Below, piece after piece: positions 1-11,470 of a DNA stretch of 64,000 bases. Position numbers and translations under genes: made by a program. This DNA is from Brachionus rotundiformis (lineage: Eukaryota > Rotifera > Eurotatoria > Ploima > Brachionidae): NCBI GenBank assembly GCA_016802295.1, contig JAESIW010000137.1:413074-477073 (forward strand), written 5' to 3'. Position 1 is the stretch's first letter. Each line of letters begins with the position of its first letter. The notes beneath the pieces are model-generated. The model saw nothing but the letters and a program-made list of their open reading frames with translations. It was not told the origin of the DNA and searched no databases.

Positions 1-209
1 AGCTCTTTTTTCTAGTATTTTAATTTATTTTTTATTTAATAAATATTTGTATTGAATTTCAGTTAGATTATTTAATTGAGTGATTTTTGGTTATTCATTA
101 TGAAATAATAACATATATTTAAAATCTAATTCTTTTTGTCTCAAACATTGACTTAACTCTTTTCAGTAATTTCCTTAACTTAATTTTTTAGTTTTTGTTT
201 AAACCTGGG

Positions 210-323
210 AGTTGGGATAATACCATTAGGATATGGGACCTCAATACCCACAAATCTACTCACACTTTGACTGGACATACATCTTCGGTTAACTGTCTAC
301 AGCTTTTGGATAATAAAAAATGA
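210..323 (+). pseudogene. WD40-repeat fragment
   Basis: An open stretch ending at a TGA encodes one recognisable WD40 blade: SWDNTIRIWDL followed by HTLTGHTSSVNCLQLL. The WD-type ending, the GH dipeptide of the next blade and the spacing between them are as in beta-propeller proteins. There is no start codon and no further blade downstream within 300 bases, so this is either the last exon of a gene beginning left of the window or a stray fragment. Upstream is only A/T-rich sequence with several possible acceptor AG sites. Which WD40 protein it came from cannot be told from one blade. Confidence 0.6.
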
Positions 324-1213
324 TAAATAAAAGCAAAAATTTATACTCTTATTCAACTGTAGGTCCTAATCCTGCATTAAACAAACACACAAATAAGCAA
401 ACGATTAGATAATAAATTTTTGCTTGATTCTTTTTTTTTTCTAATAAAAAAAAATTTACATTAATTTTTTATTACTAAACTTAAGTTGTTGTTGTTGTTG
501 AGTCTGTGATTTCAAGCTCTAATAAAAACCTTGCCAAAAATGTCGCTTAAATGAACCAGAATTTATGATTCATGAACACATTATTTTTGATAGATTACTA
601 AAGCAATATTCGCTTTGATCGATAATAGAAAGATTAGTTAAAGATATGCGAAAATGGGTTAAGCCAAGATTTAGCATTGGGTCTAATTAATTCAATTTTT
701 CAAGTCTAGCTAGCTTTAGATCAATTTATGTGTGTTATGCAAAATAATTCAAGTCTATTTTATTTTAATTTCAGGTAAGCTAAATAAAAAAAATTTTTAT
801 TTTCAACTTCATAAGCTTTTTTTCATAAATTTCTATTTTGAAAGCTAGCAGATACATTTTGTTGAGTCTAAGACAAAAATTGTGTTATCTCTAATTGAAG
901 GATAGTTCAACTTTTTTTGCCTATGCCAATGTTATGTAATAAGTTTAATAATAATAAGAATAAAAATAAAGTAAAATAGTTAAATATAGAAGAAAATTAA
1001 GATTAGATAGATTCAAATAAAATTTTATTAAAGAGCTACAGGATACATATTTTAGATAAAATTAATAAAATTACCATAAATTTATATAAAATATCTCTCT
1101 TTTTTTCTCAAATTATTATAAATAAAACCATTAAATTAATGAAAACATAATATACTTTTAAATCATATATAATACTTATTAAAATTATACCAATAACCAG
1201 GAGGACATTGAGA

Positions 1214-1639
1214 CTATTTAGGTGGGGTCAAACTTATGCTGTTTATTTCCGGGACAGAATAAGAACATAAATAAGAACATAGTGTTTTGTAATCATGAGA
1301 GCCTAATGTATGTATGTATAAAATTTCAAAAGTTTTGGATGAACCAATCGCCAGATTTAATCGAAAACAAATCCGCCCAACCTTTTTTGAACACCAATTT
1401 TTTTTCCTAGTACAACAATTTGTGCAATAAAAACCTCTTTTTTTCTTCATTGGGGAATTAAAAGTTTTACAAATATTCTCTATTGCATTATTCGGGTTGT
1501 GTCTTTTAGATGATGTTGGAGCTTGTTCAAGTTCAAGTATGACATTCTTTTCGTTCTGAATACAGTCCGCTGGTTGATGTTGTGAGCACTTGTTTTCTTT
1601 TTTGATCCTCGCTTTTGCTTGTTGTTCAATGGTATAATT
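1214..1639 (-). CDS. 3' exon of a cysteine-rich protein, possibly piggyBac-like
   Basis: The minus strand is open for 141 codons plus a stop, unusually long for such A/T-rich DNA. It begins directly after an acceptor-like AG at 1640-1641, so it reads as a terminal exon. The first half is charged and polar; the second half has a basic cluster KKKRGFYCTNCC followed by spaced cysteines (W-C, I-C, and two CSY repeats). A basic, cysteine-rich C-terminus resembles the end of piggyBac transposases, but the spacing is not diagnostic and no DDD core is visible upstream. It could equally be a lineage-specific protein. No start codon or upstream exon was identified. Confidence 0.33.
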   Translation of the reverse strand, partial: NYTIEQQAKARIKKENKCSQHQPADCIQNEKNVILELEQAPTSSKRHNPNNAIENICKTFNSPMKKKRGFYCTNCCTRKKNWCSKKVGRICFRLNLAIGSSKTFEILYIHTLGSHDYKTLCSYLCSYSVPEINSISLTPPK

Positions 1640-1782
1640 CTAATACCAAAGCTGCTCTACAGCCTAAATTTTTTACTTTTGATTCAATTTCCTTAAAATA
1701 TTTAAAAAATTCAGCTAGTTTAAATTCAATATTCTTTCCTCTTATCCTCTATTTAGACTATTTCAATACTTTTTAATATGAA

Positions 1783-1980
1783 AAAGAATCCGCATCATTA
1801 AGAGTTTTGTCTTCAGGATTGANGATCGAGCGTCAGCTTGTAAGAAACTGTGGCGTTAGGCATCACTTTTTTACCAATCGAACAGCTGGTTATTGGAACA
1901 CTCTTGACTCGGGTACCAGAAGTATAACCAATACGAACTTATTCAAAAACCGAATAGATAAACTTTTAGATTTTCTGTAA
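1783..1980 (+). pseudogene. LINE reverse transcriptase C-terminal end (relic)
   Basis: The reading frame ending at TAA 1978-1980 encodes RHHFFTNRTAGYWNTL and then FKNRIDKLLDFL. This matches the C-terminal tail of non-LTR retrotransposon ORF2 proteins (pattern: Phe-Phe-x-Asn-Arg, Tyr/Asn-Trp-Asn, Phe-Lys-x-Arg-hydrophobic-Asp). The same tail closes the longer LINE at 50065-51288, as HFILNRVVDNWNKL. No reverse transcriptase core precedes it, and one base (1823) is N. This is a strongly 5'-truncated copy, as usual for LINE insertions. Confidence 0.6.
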
Positions 1981-2195
1981 AATTATTATTTATTTATTTA
2001 AAACAAATACTATTATTAGAGAAATTATTTTGGGAGCAATTTTACAATTCTATATTTATATTGTAATTAACCCAAACCCCATAAATTAATAATTAATCAA
2101 CAATGGTGATAAACAAAGACAATTGTAAAGAGTTTATGAATTTGTTGAAAAAAAAATAATATAAAAATAAATAACTTCTAACAAAACAATTAAAT

Positions 2196-4590
2196 AAAAT
2201 TCAACTATTCAAATAAATGAATTCAGAAATCTAATTTTAGACTTTGAAAAGGTTTGTTGATTTTTTTTAAATTAATAATTATTAAAATTTCTAAAATTTT
2301 TATTGATAAAGTATTCCCTTGAACAGAAAAAAATTAATTTAAAAATTGAATCCATTTTAAGGAGAGTAAATGAAACTAGACGAGGAAGCTAAATTGGTTG
2401 CATAGAAACAAAAACAGAAACTAGATATTCTAAACAAGTGAATATTCTCTTGAATAAAATTGAGGAAATCGATAAAAAATAAATACATATCATTGAAAAT
2501 TTAAATGTAATCAATGGTTTAATCGAAGATACAATATTGATTTTTTGAAAAAAAAATGTTTATGAAAATTGACTTACTAAAATGAATATATGTAATTTTT
2601 CCGATTCAAAAATATTTTTAAAAATAAATATTTGATTTAAAAAAATAACAGGTCGCACCTCCCCTGCTTAATTTTAGTATCGTGATTAAAATTAATTGTT
2701 TTGATTTTTATTTTTTAAAATTAAACAACTAGTAGGAAAAAATTTTAAAGGCTGAAAGCTAAAATTAATTTGTTAATTATTAGAAATATATAACCAACCC
2801 TTCCCTTGTTTTTCCTGATCAAAAGAAAAGATGTAAACCTCAGTTTAAAGCTTACGTTATTTAATTGATGGTTACGTTTAAATTTGTCAAACAAAATCTA
2901 AAAATAAAATTAAAGATTAAATAATTGATTTTTTTTATTTAACATTTTAAGCTAAAATTGTTTAAAAGTCTCAAGTCAAGTCCAAGTTGAACAATCTCTA
3001 TTTTAAGTCAGAAAACCTTATTCAATCTTTTCGTTAAAACTCTAACCCTAATTTTTTTGGCACCCTAATGCACCTGAATTTTAAAAAAACCTCATAGATT
3101 GATCAATTATGTCAAAAATTGAATTTTTTTTATATAAGCTAAAAAATGGCAATTCAAAAATTTTTTTTTTAGTTTTATATTTTTAGATAATTTAATAAGC
3201 TTATAAAGTTGATTTTCACATAGCCATATTTTAAACATCTATAGATTTAATTGCCCAAGAAGGGAATAAAGGCGGCCATAATGGACGTTTACTCAATTCA
3301 ATGCATATCCGGAGCTAAAAAATCAGATATATACTCAAATTATCTTTAATTCCTTAAATTTTAAATATTAATTTGCTAATTTACCAACTAAATTTTATTT
3401 CGGATTTTTTAAATTTCTAAATTAAAGAAAAATCTCGTGAAAAACGCTAGTTTGTATGCTCAAAGCAGAAATATAACTAAATATCTCACAGTTGAACTAT
3501 TTATATAGAGAAAAAGAAGTATTATTAACTAAGATATAATTTCCTTACAAATAGAATCACGACAATGTGGAACAAATTACCAAACAATGCACAGAATTTA
3601 AACAGTATAATTTTATATTTGTTAATTTATAATTAAGATTTAAATAAACATTAATTAGTATTAAAAGTAGTACTACTACTAGCGGTAGAACTACTACAAA
3701 TTTATGTTTGTATAAATCTTAACTATAAATTATCATTTATAAAATTATATTATATTAAAATTTGCATAGGTAAACATTGAAAGTGTGTACATAGAAAATA
3801 AATTAACATAGGAAAAAAACATAGACCAAAAAAACATAGAATGTTGAATAATTTATTTAGATCGATACTAATTAATCAAGTTTAAGTGAAGAGTTAAATT
3901 AAATTAAACTACTTCCTTATCGTATTGTTTCATTCTTTTTGGATTAAAATTTTTTGGACAACTTTAAAAAATTTTCATCTTTCTCTTTATTTTGCTTGGT
4001 CAATTGATCCACTTTATCTCCAAGATCAGTAAGAATTTTTTTGTTTCTTTGTGTAATATTTTCTAAATTTCCGATTTTTTCCCTATTTTGCTTGGTCAAT
4101 TGATCCACTTTATCTCCAAGATCAGTCAGAATTTTTTTGTTTCTTTGTGTAATATTTTCTAACTTTTGGTCTTTTTCTTTATTTTCCTTGGTCAATAGAT
4201 CCACTTTTTCTTCAAGATCAACTAGAATTTTTCGAGATATTTCTTAAAAAAATTTTTTTGAAATTAATATAAATTTATATAAATTAATTGACAAAAATTT
4301 AATTTTATCTTATGTAAATTAAAGAAATATATGGTATCCTTTAGTTTTTTTTTCTAAAAGAAGCTGTTGAAGCAAAAATTAAAAATGATATTTTTTTTAT
4401 TTTGTTTGATTATTAAAAAAATTCCTCCTTTAAAAATAAAAAAAATAACTCACTATTCGATTCCTCTAATCGAGTTGAATTAATTGCTTCTTTATTAATT
4501 TCAAAAATTAAGTCATCATCTTTCAGTGATGATATTGAAATGTTTGAAAAAATTTTGGCATTGCTTCTGTTACATTTAAATGAGTTAGAA
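2196..4590. repeat. Left arm of a 2.4-kb inverted repeat
   Basis: Every position x in this arm pairs with position 12776-x on the opposite strand of the right arm. The offset is the same at both ends and in the middle, so there is no net insertion or deletion, and the stretches compared by eye are identical. The arm contains the last part of gene A (minus strand) and a truncated 3' part of gene B (plus strand, 2196-2392). At the outer edge homology stops abruptly after AAAATTCAAC. At the inner edge it stops inside exon 3 of gene A. Confidence 0.9.
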
Positions 4591-5269
4591 ATATTATTTC
4601 TTTCTATTTTTAAACTTTCAATGTAATCACCTAAATATATTTATGTGTTAAGAATTATAAAAAAATATAACTTATTAATTAAATTACAGCTGTCTTCATT
4701 GTTAAAGTCTATTTCCTTATTGGAAGTTTGAAAAATTTTATGATTTTGCTCACAAAATCTTATATATTCATGTTCTATTTGACTCAGTTTGGAATAAATT
4801 TCCACCAAATCTTCTTTCAATTTTTTCTCTTTTTGTTTTAAATTTTCAACTTCTAAAGCAATGTTTTTTAGTTCATTTTGATCTATAGGCGTCTTAAAAA
4901 TTGAAATGTCAATATGATCTTCAATTGCCTCAATTAAATCAACTTCATTTTGATGAATTTCACTTGCTAACTAAAATGTAATGGAAAAATTAAAATTTTA
5001 CACTTGAAGACAGAAAAACTTACATTTTTGATCGTTTGTCTCAATTCTCGATATTCAAGATAATATCTTTTTACAACTTCAGTAATAGGAGAATAGATCT
5101 TATTTATTACTGAAATAGCATCTTTGGAGATTATATGTTGCAATTCGTCACAAAAATCATTTTCGTCAATATTTTCGCTTTTGCTAATGAGGCTTTGCAA
5201 AACTTTCAGGTAAGAAGATTCTCGTGCATAAACTGAATATAATATATTAATTTTTTCTACCGAATTCAT
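3944..5269 (-). CDS. Gene A: coiled-coil protein, four exons
   Basis: Exons reconstructed with consistent phases: 5269-5024, 4970-4688, 4630-4454 and 4242-3944. Introns are 53, 57 and 211 bp, all GT..AG. The product is 334 residues, mostly helical and charged. The last exon holds an imperfect tandem repeat of about 32 residues with the core NITQRNKKILTDLGDKVDQL, a heptad-like pattern typical of coiled coils. There is no signal peptide, membrane segment or known catalytic motif. The start Met at 5269 begins MNSVEKINIL. Part of exon 3 and all of exon 4 recur in inverted orientation at 8186-8832. Function unknown; a structural or scaffold role would be a guess from the coiled coil only. Confidence 0.62.
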
Positions 5270-5433
5270 TTTTTAAATTTTTTTTAATTTTATCTAAAAA
5301 CAATTGAACTTAATGATATGACTAAGATTTTTTGAATTAGTTTTTTTTTGTTGAAAATTCATTAAAAAAAAATTATTTTAAAAAAGAAAAAGAAAATGTT
5401 GTTTGTTCTTAAATTTACTAAGATCAAATTTAA

Positions 5434-5700
5434 TTACTTCCTTATATCGTACTGTTTCATTCTTTTTTGATTCAAATATTTCGGACAATTTTAAAAAATT
5501 TGTTTCTTTCTCTTTATTTTGCTTGGTCAATTGATCCACTTTTTCTTCAAGATCAGTCAGAATTTTTTTGTGACTAATCAGAAAGATGATGACTTAATAT
5601 TTCCAGAAATTTGGCGAAATAATCAACAACAAAATAAAATTGATTTAGATTAGCAATAGCTAATTTTATTCAATTTCTAAAAAAGTTAAATTATTTAATG
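5434..5700. repeat. Mosaic relic of gene A (copy 1)
   Basis: Bases 5434-5570 are a diverged minus-strand copy of the end of gene A exon 4 and its 3' flank. They run directly into about 35 bases around 5575-5610 that resemble gene A exon 3 on the plus strand (GAAAGATGATGACTTAAT). After that comes a short motif, TTAGATTAGCAATAGCTAAT. The same joined arrangement recurs at 11210-11375, so this is a repeat unit formed after an inversion-type join rather than a simple truncated gene. Confidence 0.6.
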
Positions 5701-7281
5701 ATATTGCATCGATTATTTTTATTTTTATAATCAGAACAATTAATATCGAATGAAGGTTACTGTTGTTTTTGAAAAAATATTTTGCGTATAAGTGTCGTCG
5801 CATACGACAGAATCCGTGTTTTTTGTTGTCTCATCGGCTTTTGGTAAAAGATTACTTGCAACCGAAGCAAAGCTTATCATTAGTGATTGAATGTTTAATT
5901 TGAATATCTAATAGATCACATACTGGACATGTCAAAACTAAAAATTAAATAAAATAAATTAAATAAAATTTATTCAAAACAATTTATTCAAATTCATTGT
6001 AATTCATTGCCTAAAAAATTCTGGAATGATTAATTTCAACAAATTTCAATATTTAAATTTTAATTTGGATTTAAAATTTTTATTTTAAAATTTTTAATTA
6101 AATTTTGTATAAATTTTAATTAATTTATATTTTTATTAGATTAAACTTTAGTTTAATTAATAATTTTTATTAGATTAAACTTTAGTGTAATTTTCGAAAA
6201 TGGCCAGATTGATCAACTAGTGGATGATAAAGTTGCATTCAGTTTTCAAAACTTGCACAGTATTCAAAAAAAAAGATATATAACCAGATTTTTAAGCAAT
6301 TGAAAATTCTATACTTTATAATTATTATTTGATACAAAATTAAAAATCTTCTAAAATACTGCTTTAAATTTATTTTATTTGAAAATTTTGAAATTTTGAG
6401 CAAAATTTTTACGTTTTTTATTTGAAATTTATATTCTAAAATGCAAAAATTTTTTGTTTTTTAAAGATTGTGGAATAAAGAAAAAGAAATAATTTTTATA
6501 GACCGAATAATATCATATATTTATATGATAATCTAAAGATTTAAAATTAGATTTCTAATTTTTTCACTTGGTATCTATCTATCGATTCTTTGTTTTGAAT
6601 TGTATTTTTCGTCATATTGCTTTAAAATCTTTTCACATTGATTCGACTTGATCTTGTTGATCTAACTGATATCAAAAATAAAAATAAATATTTCTTTTTC
6701 TCTCAAGATCTTTTTTTTAAGATAATTAATAAAGTCAAATAAATTAAACAAAGAAAATACATACTATTACATTACATTTTTATTATATTTTACATTTTTA
6801 CATTGGCAATTATATTTTTACAGTCGAGTTTATCCCAGTGATCATTCTGATCATTTGAGAAGTTAAAGAATAAAAATATTCGACAAATTATAAACAATAA
6901 ATTTAAATTGATTATGATTAGCCATAGCTAATTTTTGTAATCACAATAAATAAAAATTAATTTAAAATAAATAAAATCTCTCTTAAATTAAAAAAGAAAA
7001 TGCTTTTTGTTTTTGTTTTTTAAGGAAAAATGGGTCTATTTAAGTCGATAAGTAATCTAATCATTTGATAATTTGAGTGCATTAGAAAATCAAATCATCA
7101 TTTTCTTAGATATTAATAGAAATAAAAATTAGCTTATATTTTATTACTTTTTAAGGTTGAAAATAAATTATTTTTTCATTTTTTTTCTATCTGTATAATA
7201 AAAAAACTAGTTCGAGTCTGAACTCCTTCAATATTAAAAAAGAAAAAAATATTTAAAAAATCAAATGTCAAAGTAACTGAC
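5701..7281. other. A/T-rich spacer without a supported gene
   Basis: This stretch is dominated by A/T runs. One short minus-strand segment (about 5939-5862), bounded by acceptor- and donor-like bases, reads CPVC...CFGC like a zinc ribbon, but it is only 26 codons and no partner exon was found. Around 6885-6950 a variant of the GATTAGCAATAGCTAATTTT motif of the neighbouring relics recurs. Nothing else is supportable. Confidence 0.5.
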
Positions 7282-7966
7282 CTTGTTCGAATCGAGTTTT
7301 TTATCTTGAATGAGAGCAATGTAGAAAAACTGTCCGAGCAGAGTGCGCCAGGTTTGACTCTTCGCCAAAGTAACCATGATCACCTTTTTGACAAAATCAG
7401 CATATCCATATCCATACGATACTGCTGCTTCTGACCGCCCTTCGACGACTTGCCAAAGTACTACTTGCGCGACTTCACACGAAGTCCAGCTCCTTCAAAA
7501 TTTCCAATAATTGCTTTCATAACTGCGAGTCCTTCAGGCTCATCAGCAACTCTCGGTCGTAGCGTCTCTTCTTCTGGGCTCAGTCTCTGTCTGGCTTTCT
7601 TTCTGGCGTTCTAGCTCATGTAGGCCTGCTATGCCGCTTGCTAGGAAATAAACATGCAGTAATTGGTGATCCGACAATTGCGAATTTGAATATGAACTGT
7701 GGCGCTCTGGTCTTTCTCAACCACTTTCAAAAGTTGTGTCTGGATGTCTTGTGTGCGTCTTAATTAAAGCTAGGCGGCTACGTAGCTTTGGAAAGCAAAT
7801 TCTTATGAATTGTTTTGTATCGCGCCGCTTGGCCTTTTGGTAATTGTCTTGTGGAGTTGGCGTCTAGATAATTGTCCAACGCGTCTCGATAATGTTTTTT
7901 CGCTTTAGCTCCCTATTGTCGTCTGTCATGTGACTTGTTTGACCGATGATTTTCTGCATCAGCCAT
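7282..7966 (-). pseudogene. G+C-richer degenerate coding relic
   Basis: This block is visibly richer in G+C than everything around it. Read on the minus strand from ATG at 7966 it begins MADAENHRSNKSHDRRQ. It then gives protein-like stretches such as KKHYRDALDNYLDANSTRQL and RRYDRELLMSLKDSQL, but in different frames and broken by many stops. Toward 7290 a stretch reads SQTWRTLLGQFFYIALIQDK. The composition and stop pattern suggest an old processed or translocated gene copy that has decayed. I cannot name the parent protein. Confidence 0.4.
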
Positions 7967-8185
7967 TTTTTTATCTATTTAATTTTAGTCTTAATTAAAT
8001 AATTTTTTTTTTTTTAAAATTAAGCATGCTTGAGATAATTTTTATTTCAAATTTGAGTGCAAAATTAAACACTTGTTTTGCATTGAGTGGACATTTATTT
8101 TGTCTTTTATTCATAATTTCTAAAGATATTACGGCTAGTTCTGCGAATTTTAATATAATATAATTTTATAAATGATAATTTATAG

Positions 8186-8832
8186 TTCTAACTCATTTAA
8201 ATGTAACAGAAGCAATGCCAAAATTTTTTCAAACATTTCAATATCATCACTGAAAGATGATGACTTAATTTTTGAAATTAATAAAGAAGCAATTAATTCA
8301 ACTCGATTAGAGGAATCGAATAGTGAGTTATTTTTTTTATTTTTAAAGGAGGAATTTTTTTAATAATCAAACAAAATAAAAAAAATATCATTTTTAATTT
8401 TTGCTTCAACAGCTTCTTTTAGAAAAAAAAACTAAAGGATACCATATATTTCTTTAATTTACATAAGATAAAATTAAATTTTTGTCAATTAATTTATATA
8501 AATTTATATTAATTTCAAAAAAATTTTTTTAAGAAATATCTCGAAAAATTCTAGTTGATCTTGAAGAAAAAGTGGATCTATTGACCAAGGAAAATAAAGA
8601 AAAAGACCAAAAGTTAGAAAATATTACACAAAGAAACAAAAAAATTCTGACTGATCTTGGAGATAAAGTGGATCAATTGACCAAGCAAAATAGGGAAAAA
8701 ATCGGAAATTTAGAAAATATTACACAAAGAAACAAAAAAATTCTTACTGATCTTGGAGATAAAGTGGATCAATTGACCAAGCAAAATAAAGAGAAAGATG
8801 AAAATTTTTTAAAGTTGTCCAAAAAATTTTAA
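8186..8832 (+). pseudogene. Truncated copy of gene A (exon 3 part and exon 4)
   Basis: Inverted duplicate of gene A, starting inside exon 3 (SFKCNRSNAKIF) and running through intron 3 (donor GTGAGT at 8323, acceptor TTAAG just before 8535) to the end of exon 4 at 8832. The exon 4 protein is identical to that of the intact copy. Exons 1 and 2 are absent; an ATG at 8172 in the flanking sequence would give a short chimeric start but no evidence of use. The lack of divergence in exon and intron alike points to a recent duplication or to an assembly effect rather than selection. Confidence 0.65.
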
Positions 8833-10580
8833 TCCAAAAAGAATGAAACAATACGATAAGGAAGTAGTTTAATTTAATTTAACTCTTCACTTAAACTTGA
8901 TTAATTAGTATCGATCTAAATAAATTATTCAACATTCTATGTTTTTTTGGTCTATGTTTTTTTCCTATGTTAATTTATTTTCTATGTACACACTTTCAAT
9001 GTTTACCTATGCAAATTTTAATATAATATAATTTTATAAATGATAATTTATAGTTAAGATTTATACAAACATAAATTTGTAGTAGTTCTACCGCTAGTAG
9101 TAGTACTACTTTTAATACTAATTAATGTTTATTTAAATCTTAATTATAAATTAACAAATATAAAATTATACTGTTTAAATTCTGTGCATTGTTTGGTAAT
9201 TTGTTCCACATTGTCGTGATTCTATTTGTAAGGAAATTATATCTTAGTTAATAATACTTCTTTTTCTCTATATAAATAGTTCAACTGTGAGATATTTAGT
9301 TATATTTCTGCTTTGAGCATACAAACTAGCGTTTTTCACGAGATTTTTCTTTAATTTAGAAATTTAAAAAATCCGAAATAAAATTTAGTTGGTAAATTAG
9401 CAAATTAATATTTAAAATTTAAGGAATTAAAGATAATTTGAGTATATATCTGATTTTTTAGCTCCGGATATGCATTGAATTGAGTAAACGTCCATTATGG
9501 CCGCCTTTATTCCCTTCTTGGGCAATTAAATCTATAGATGTTTAAAATATGGCTATGTGAAAATCAACTTTATAAGCTTATTAAATTATCTAAAAATATA
9601 AAACTAAAAAAAAAATTTTTGAATTGCCATTTTTTAGCTTATATAAAAAAAATTCAATTTTTGACATAATTGATCAATCTATGAGGTTTTTTTAAAATTC
9701 AGGTGCATTAGGGTGCCAAAAAAATTAGGGTTAGAGTTTTAACGAAAAGATTGAATAAGGTTTTCTGACTTAAAATAGAGATTGTTCAACTTGGACTTGA
9801 CTTGAGACTTTTAAACAATTTTAGCTTAAAATGTTAAATAAAAAAAATCAATTATTTAATCTTTAATTTTATTTTTAGATTTTGTTTGACAAATTTAAAC
9901 GTAACCATCAATTAAATAACGTAAGCTTTAAACTGAGGTTTACATCTTTTCTTTTGATCAGGAAAAACAAGGGAAGGGTTGGTTATATATTTCTAATAAT
10001 TAACAAATTAATTTTAGCTTTCAGCCTTTAAAATTTTTTCCTACTAGTTGTTTAATTTTAAAAAATAAAAATCAAAACAATTAATTTTAATCACGATACT
10101 AAAATTAAGCAGGGGAGGTGCGACCTGTTATTTTTTTAAATCAAATATTTATTTTTAAAAATATTTTTGAATCGGAAAAATTACATATATTCATTTTAGT
10201 AAGTCAATTTTCATAAACATTTTTTTTTCAAAAAATCAATATTGTATCTTCGATTAAACCATTGATTACATTTAAATTTTCAATGATATGTATTTATTTT
10301 TTATCGATTTCCTCAATTTTATTCAAGAGAATATTCACTTGTTTAGAATATCTAGTTTCTGTTTTTGTTTCTATGCAACCAATTTAGCTTCCTCGTCTAG
10401 TTTCATTTACTCTCCTTAAAATGGATTCAATTTTTAAATTAATTTTTTTCTGTTCAAGGGAATACTTTATCAATAAAAATTTTAGAAATTTTAATAATTA
10501 TTAATTTAAAAAAAATCAACAAACCTTTTCAAAGTCTAAAATTAGATTTCTGAATTCATTTATTTGAATAGTTGAATTTT
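8186..10580. repeat. Right arm of the 2.4-kb inverted repeat
   Basis: Inverted counterpart of 2196-4590. Just inside its inner edge, the bases before 8186 (GAATTTTAATATAATATAAT and onward, about 43 bases) also occur inside the arm at about 9011-9055. A short direct repeat therefore marks the junction and could have primed the rearrangement. The arm contains a 5'-truncated copy of gene A (plus strand) and most of gene B (minus strand). Confidence 0.9.
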
Positions 10581-10728
10581 CAATCGGTTGCGAAATAGAT
10601 TTATATTCCATAAATGTATGTCCTGAATTTATTCTGTCATTTAAAAATTTAAGAGTTTCATCAATAATCATCTCAGCAATCTCAAATCTCCGACAGGCTT
10701 TGTCTTTCTTTTTAATTGTCTCACTCAT
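10384..10728 (-). CDS. Gene B: small hypothetical protein, two exons
   Basis: Exon 1 is 10728-10525 and exon 2 is 10449-10384, separated by a 75-bp GT..AG intron in phase 0. The product is 89 residues, starting MSETIKKKDKACRRFE, predicted mostly helical and charged, without signal peptide, membrane segment or cysteine pattern. Its 3' end faces that of the gene A copy in the same arm. The final 56 bases of exon 1 and everything downstream are duplicated in the left arm (2196-2392). Function unknown. Another possible splice beyond exon 2 would lengthen the C-terminus only slightly. Confidence 0.45.
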
Positions 10729-11209
10729 TTTTATTTTTTTTTTGTTGTCTAAAAGTTTAAAAAAGAAATTATTGATAAAGTGAGACTCTGAAAGATTAAA
10801 TCGAAAAAGAAGTTTTTTTTAACTTTGAAAAAAATTTACACAAAGTTTAATAAATCTTTTAATTGGAGTAACAAAAAATTAAAAATAAAAATTAATTGCG
10901 TATATTAGTTTCCAAAAAATTATATTTTGTATGAAAATAGATAATTTTATAATTAACTTTGTAAAAATTCTAAATTTTTAGACACATTTACCTTTATTCT
11001 TTGATCACAAGAACAAAACGTTTTTATTAATTATGCTCTTTTTAAACATTAGCATCTCTCATTACCAATGACTCTGTTTTAAATTTCTTGACCAGTTTTA
11101 TTTTTGTTTTTGATAAGCAAGTTTTTTGGTCTTTTCATGCTATTTGGAAAATAGTTATCAACAAAATAAAATTGAATTTTGATTAGCAATTACTAATTTT
11201 TATCAATTA

Positions 11210-11375
11210 TTTTGCTTGCTCAATTGATCCACTTTTTTTTTAAGATCAGTCAGAATTTTTTTGTTACTTATCTGAAAGATGATGACTTAATATTTTTAAA
11301 TTACCAGAAATTTGGAAAATAATCAACAACAAAATAGATTTAGATTAGCAATAGCTAATTTAAATCAATTTCTTT
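11210..11375. repeat. Mosaic relic of gene A (copy 2)
   Basis: Second copy of the unit at 5515-5700: a minus-strand end of gene A exon 4, then TTATCTGAAAGATGATGACT (exon 3-like, plus strand), then AATCAACAACAAAATAGATT and the GATTAGCAATAGCTAATTT motif. It is more diverged from gene A than the large arms, hence older. Confidence 0.55.
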
Positions 11376-11470
11376 ATCGACCAATTTCAGATCGACAGTT
11401 AAGGATGCTTCGCCCAATTTGTTTTTTGCCACACATTTGAATGCTCTTGTCTCCGGAAAGCTGGCAAGTG
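11355..11470 (-). pseudogene. Immunoglobulin I-set domain fragment
   Basis: The minus-strand frame reads FPETRAFKCVAKNKLGEA followed by SLTVDLKLVD and a stop. This is the F-G strand end of an I-set immunoglobulin domain: hydrophobic-x-Cys-x-Ala-x-Asn-x-x-Gly followed by an alternating hydrophobic strand. An acceptor-like CAG sits near the 5' end, so it may have been an exon of a larger adhesion or muscle-type protein. No adjoining exon was found, and the fragment overlaps the gene A-type repeat. Confidence 0.5.

Noticed and set aside
485..499. Five GTT repeats
   Set aside because: Too short to be a notable microsatellite in this composition.
1222..1410. Plus-strand 62-residue frame
   Set aside because: Opposite-strand shadow of the cysteine-rich minus-strand exon.
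5862..5939. Zinc-ribbon-like mini-exon (CPVC … CFGC) on the minus strand
   Set aside because: Splice-like borders are present, but at 26 codons with no compatible neighbouring exon the support is too thin for a gene call.
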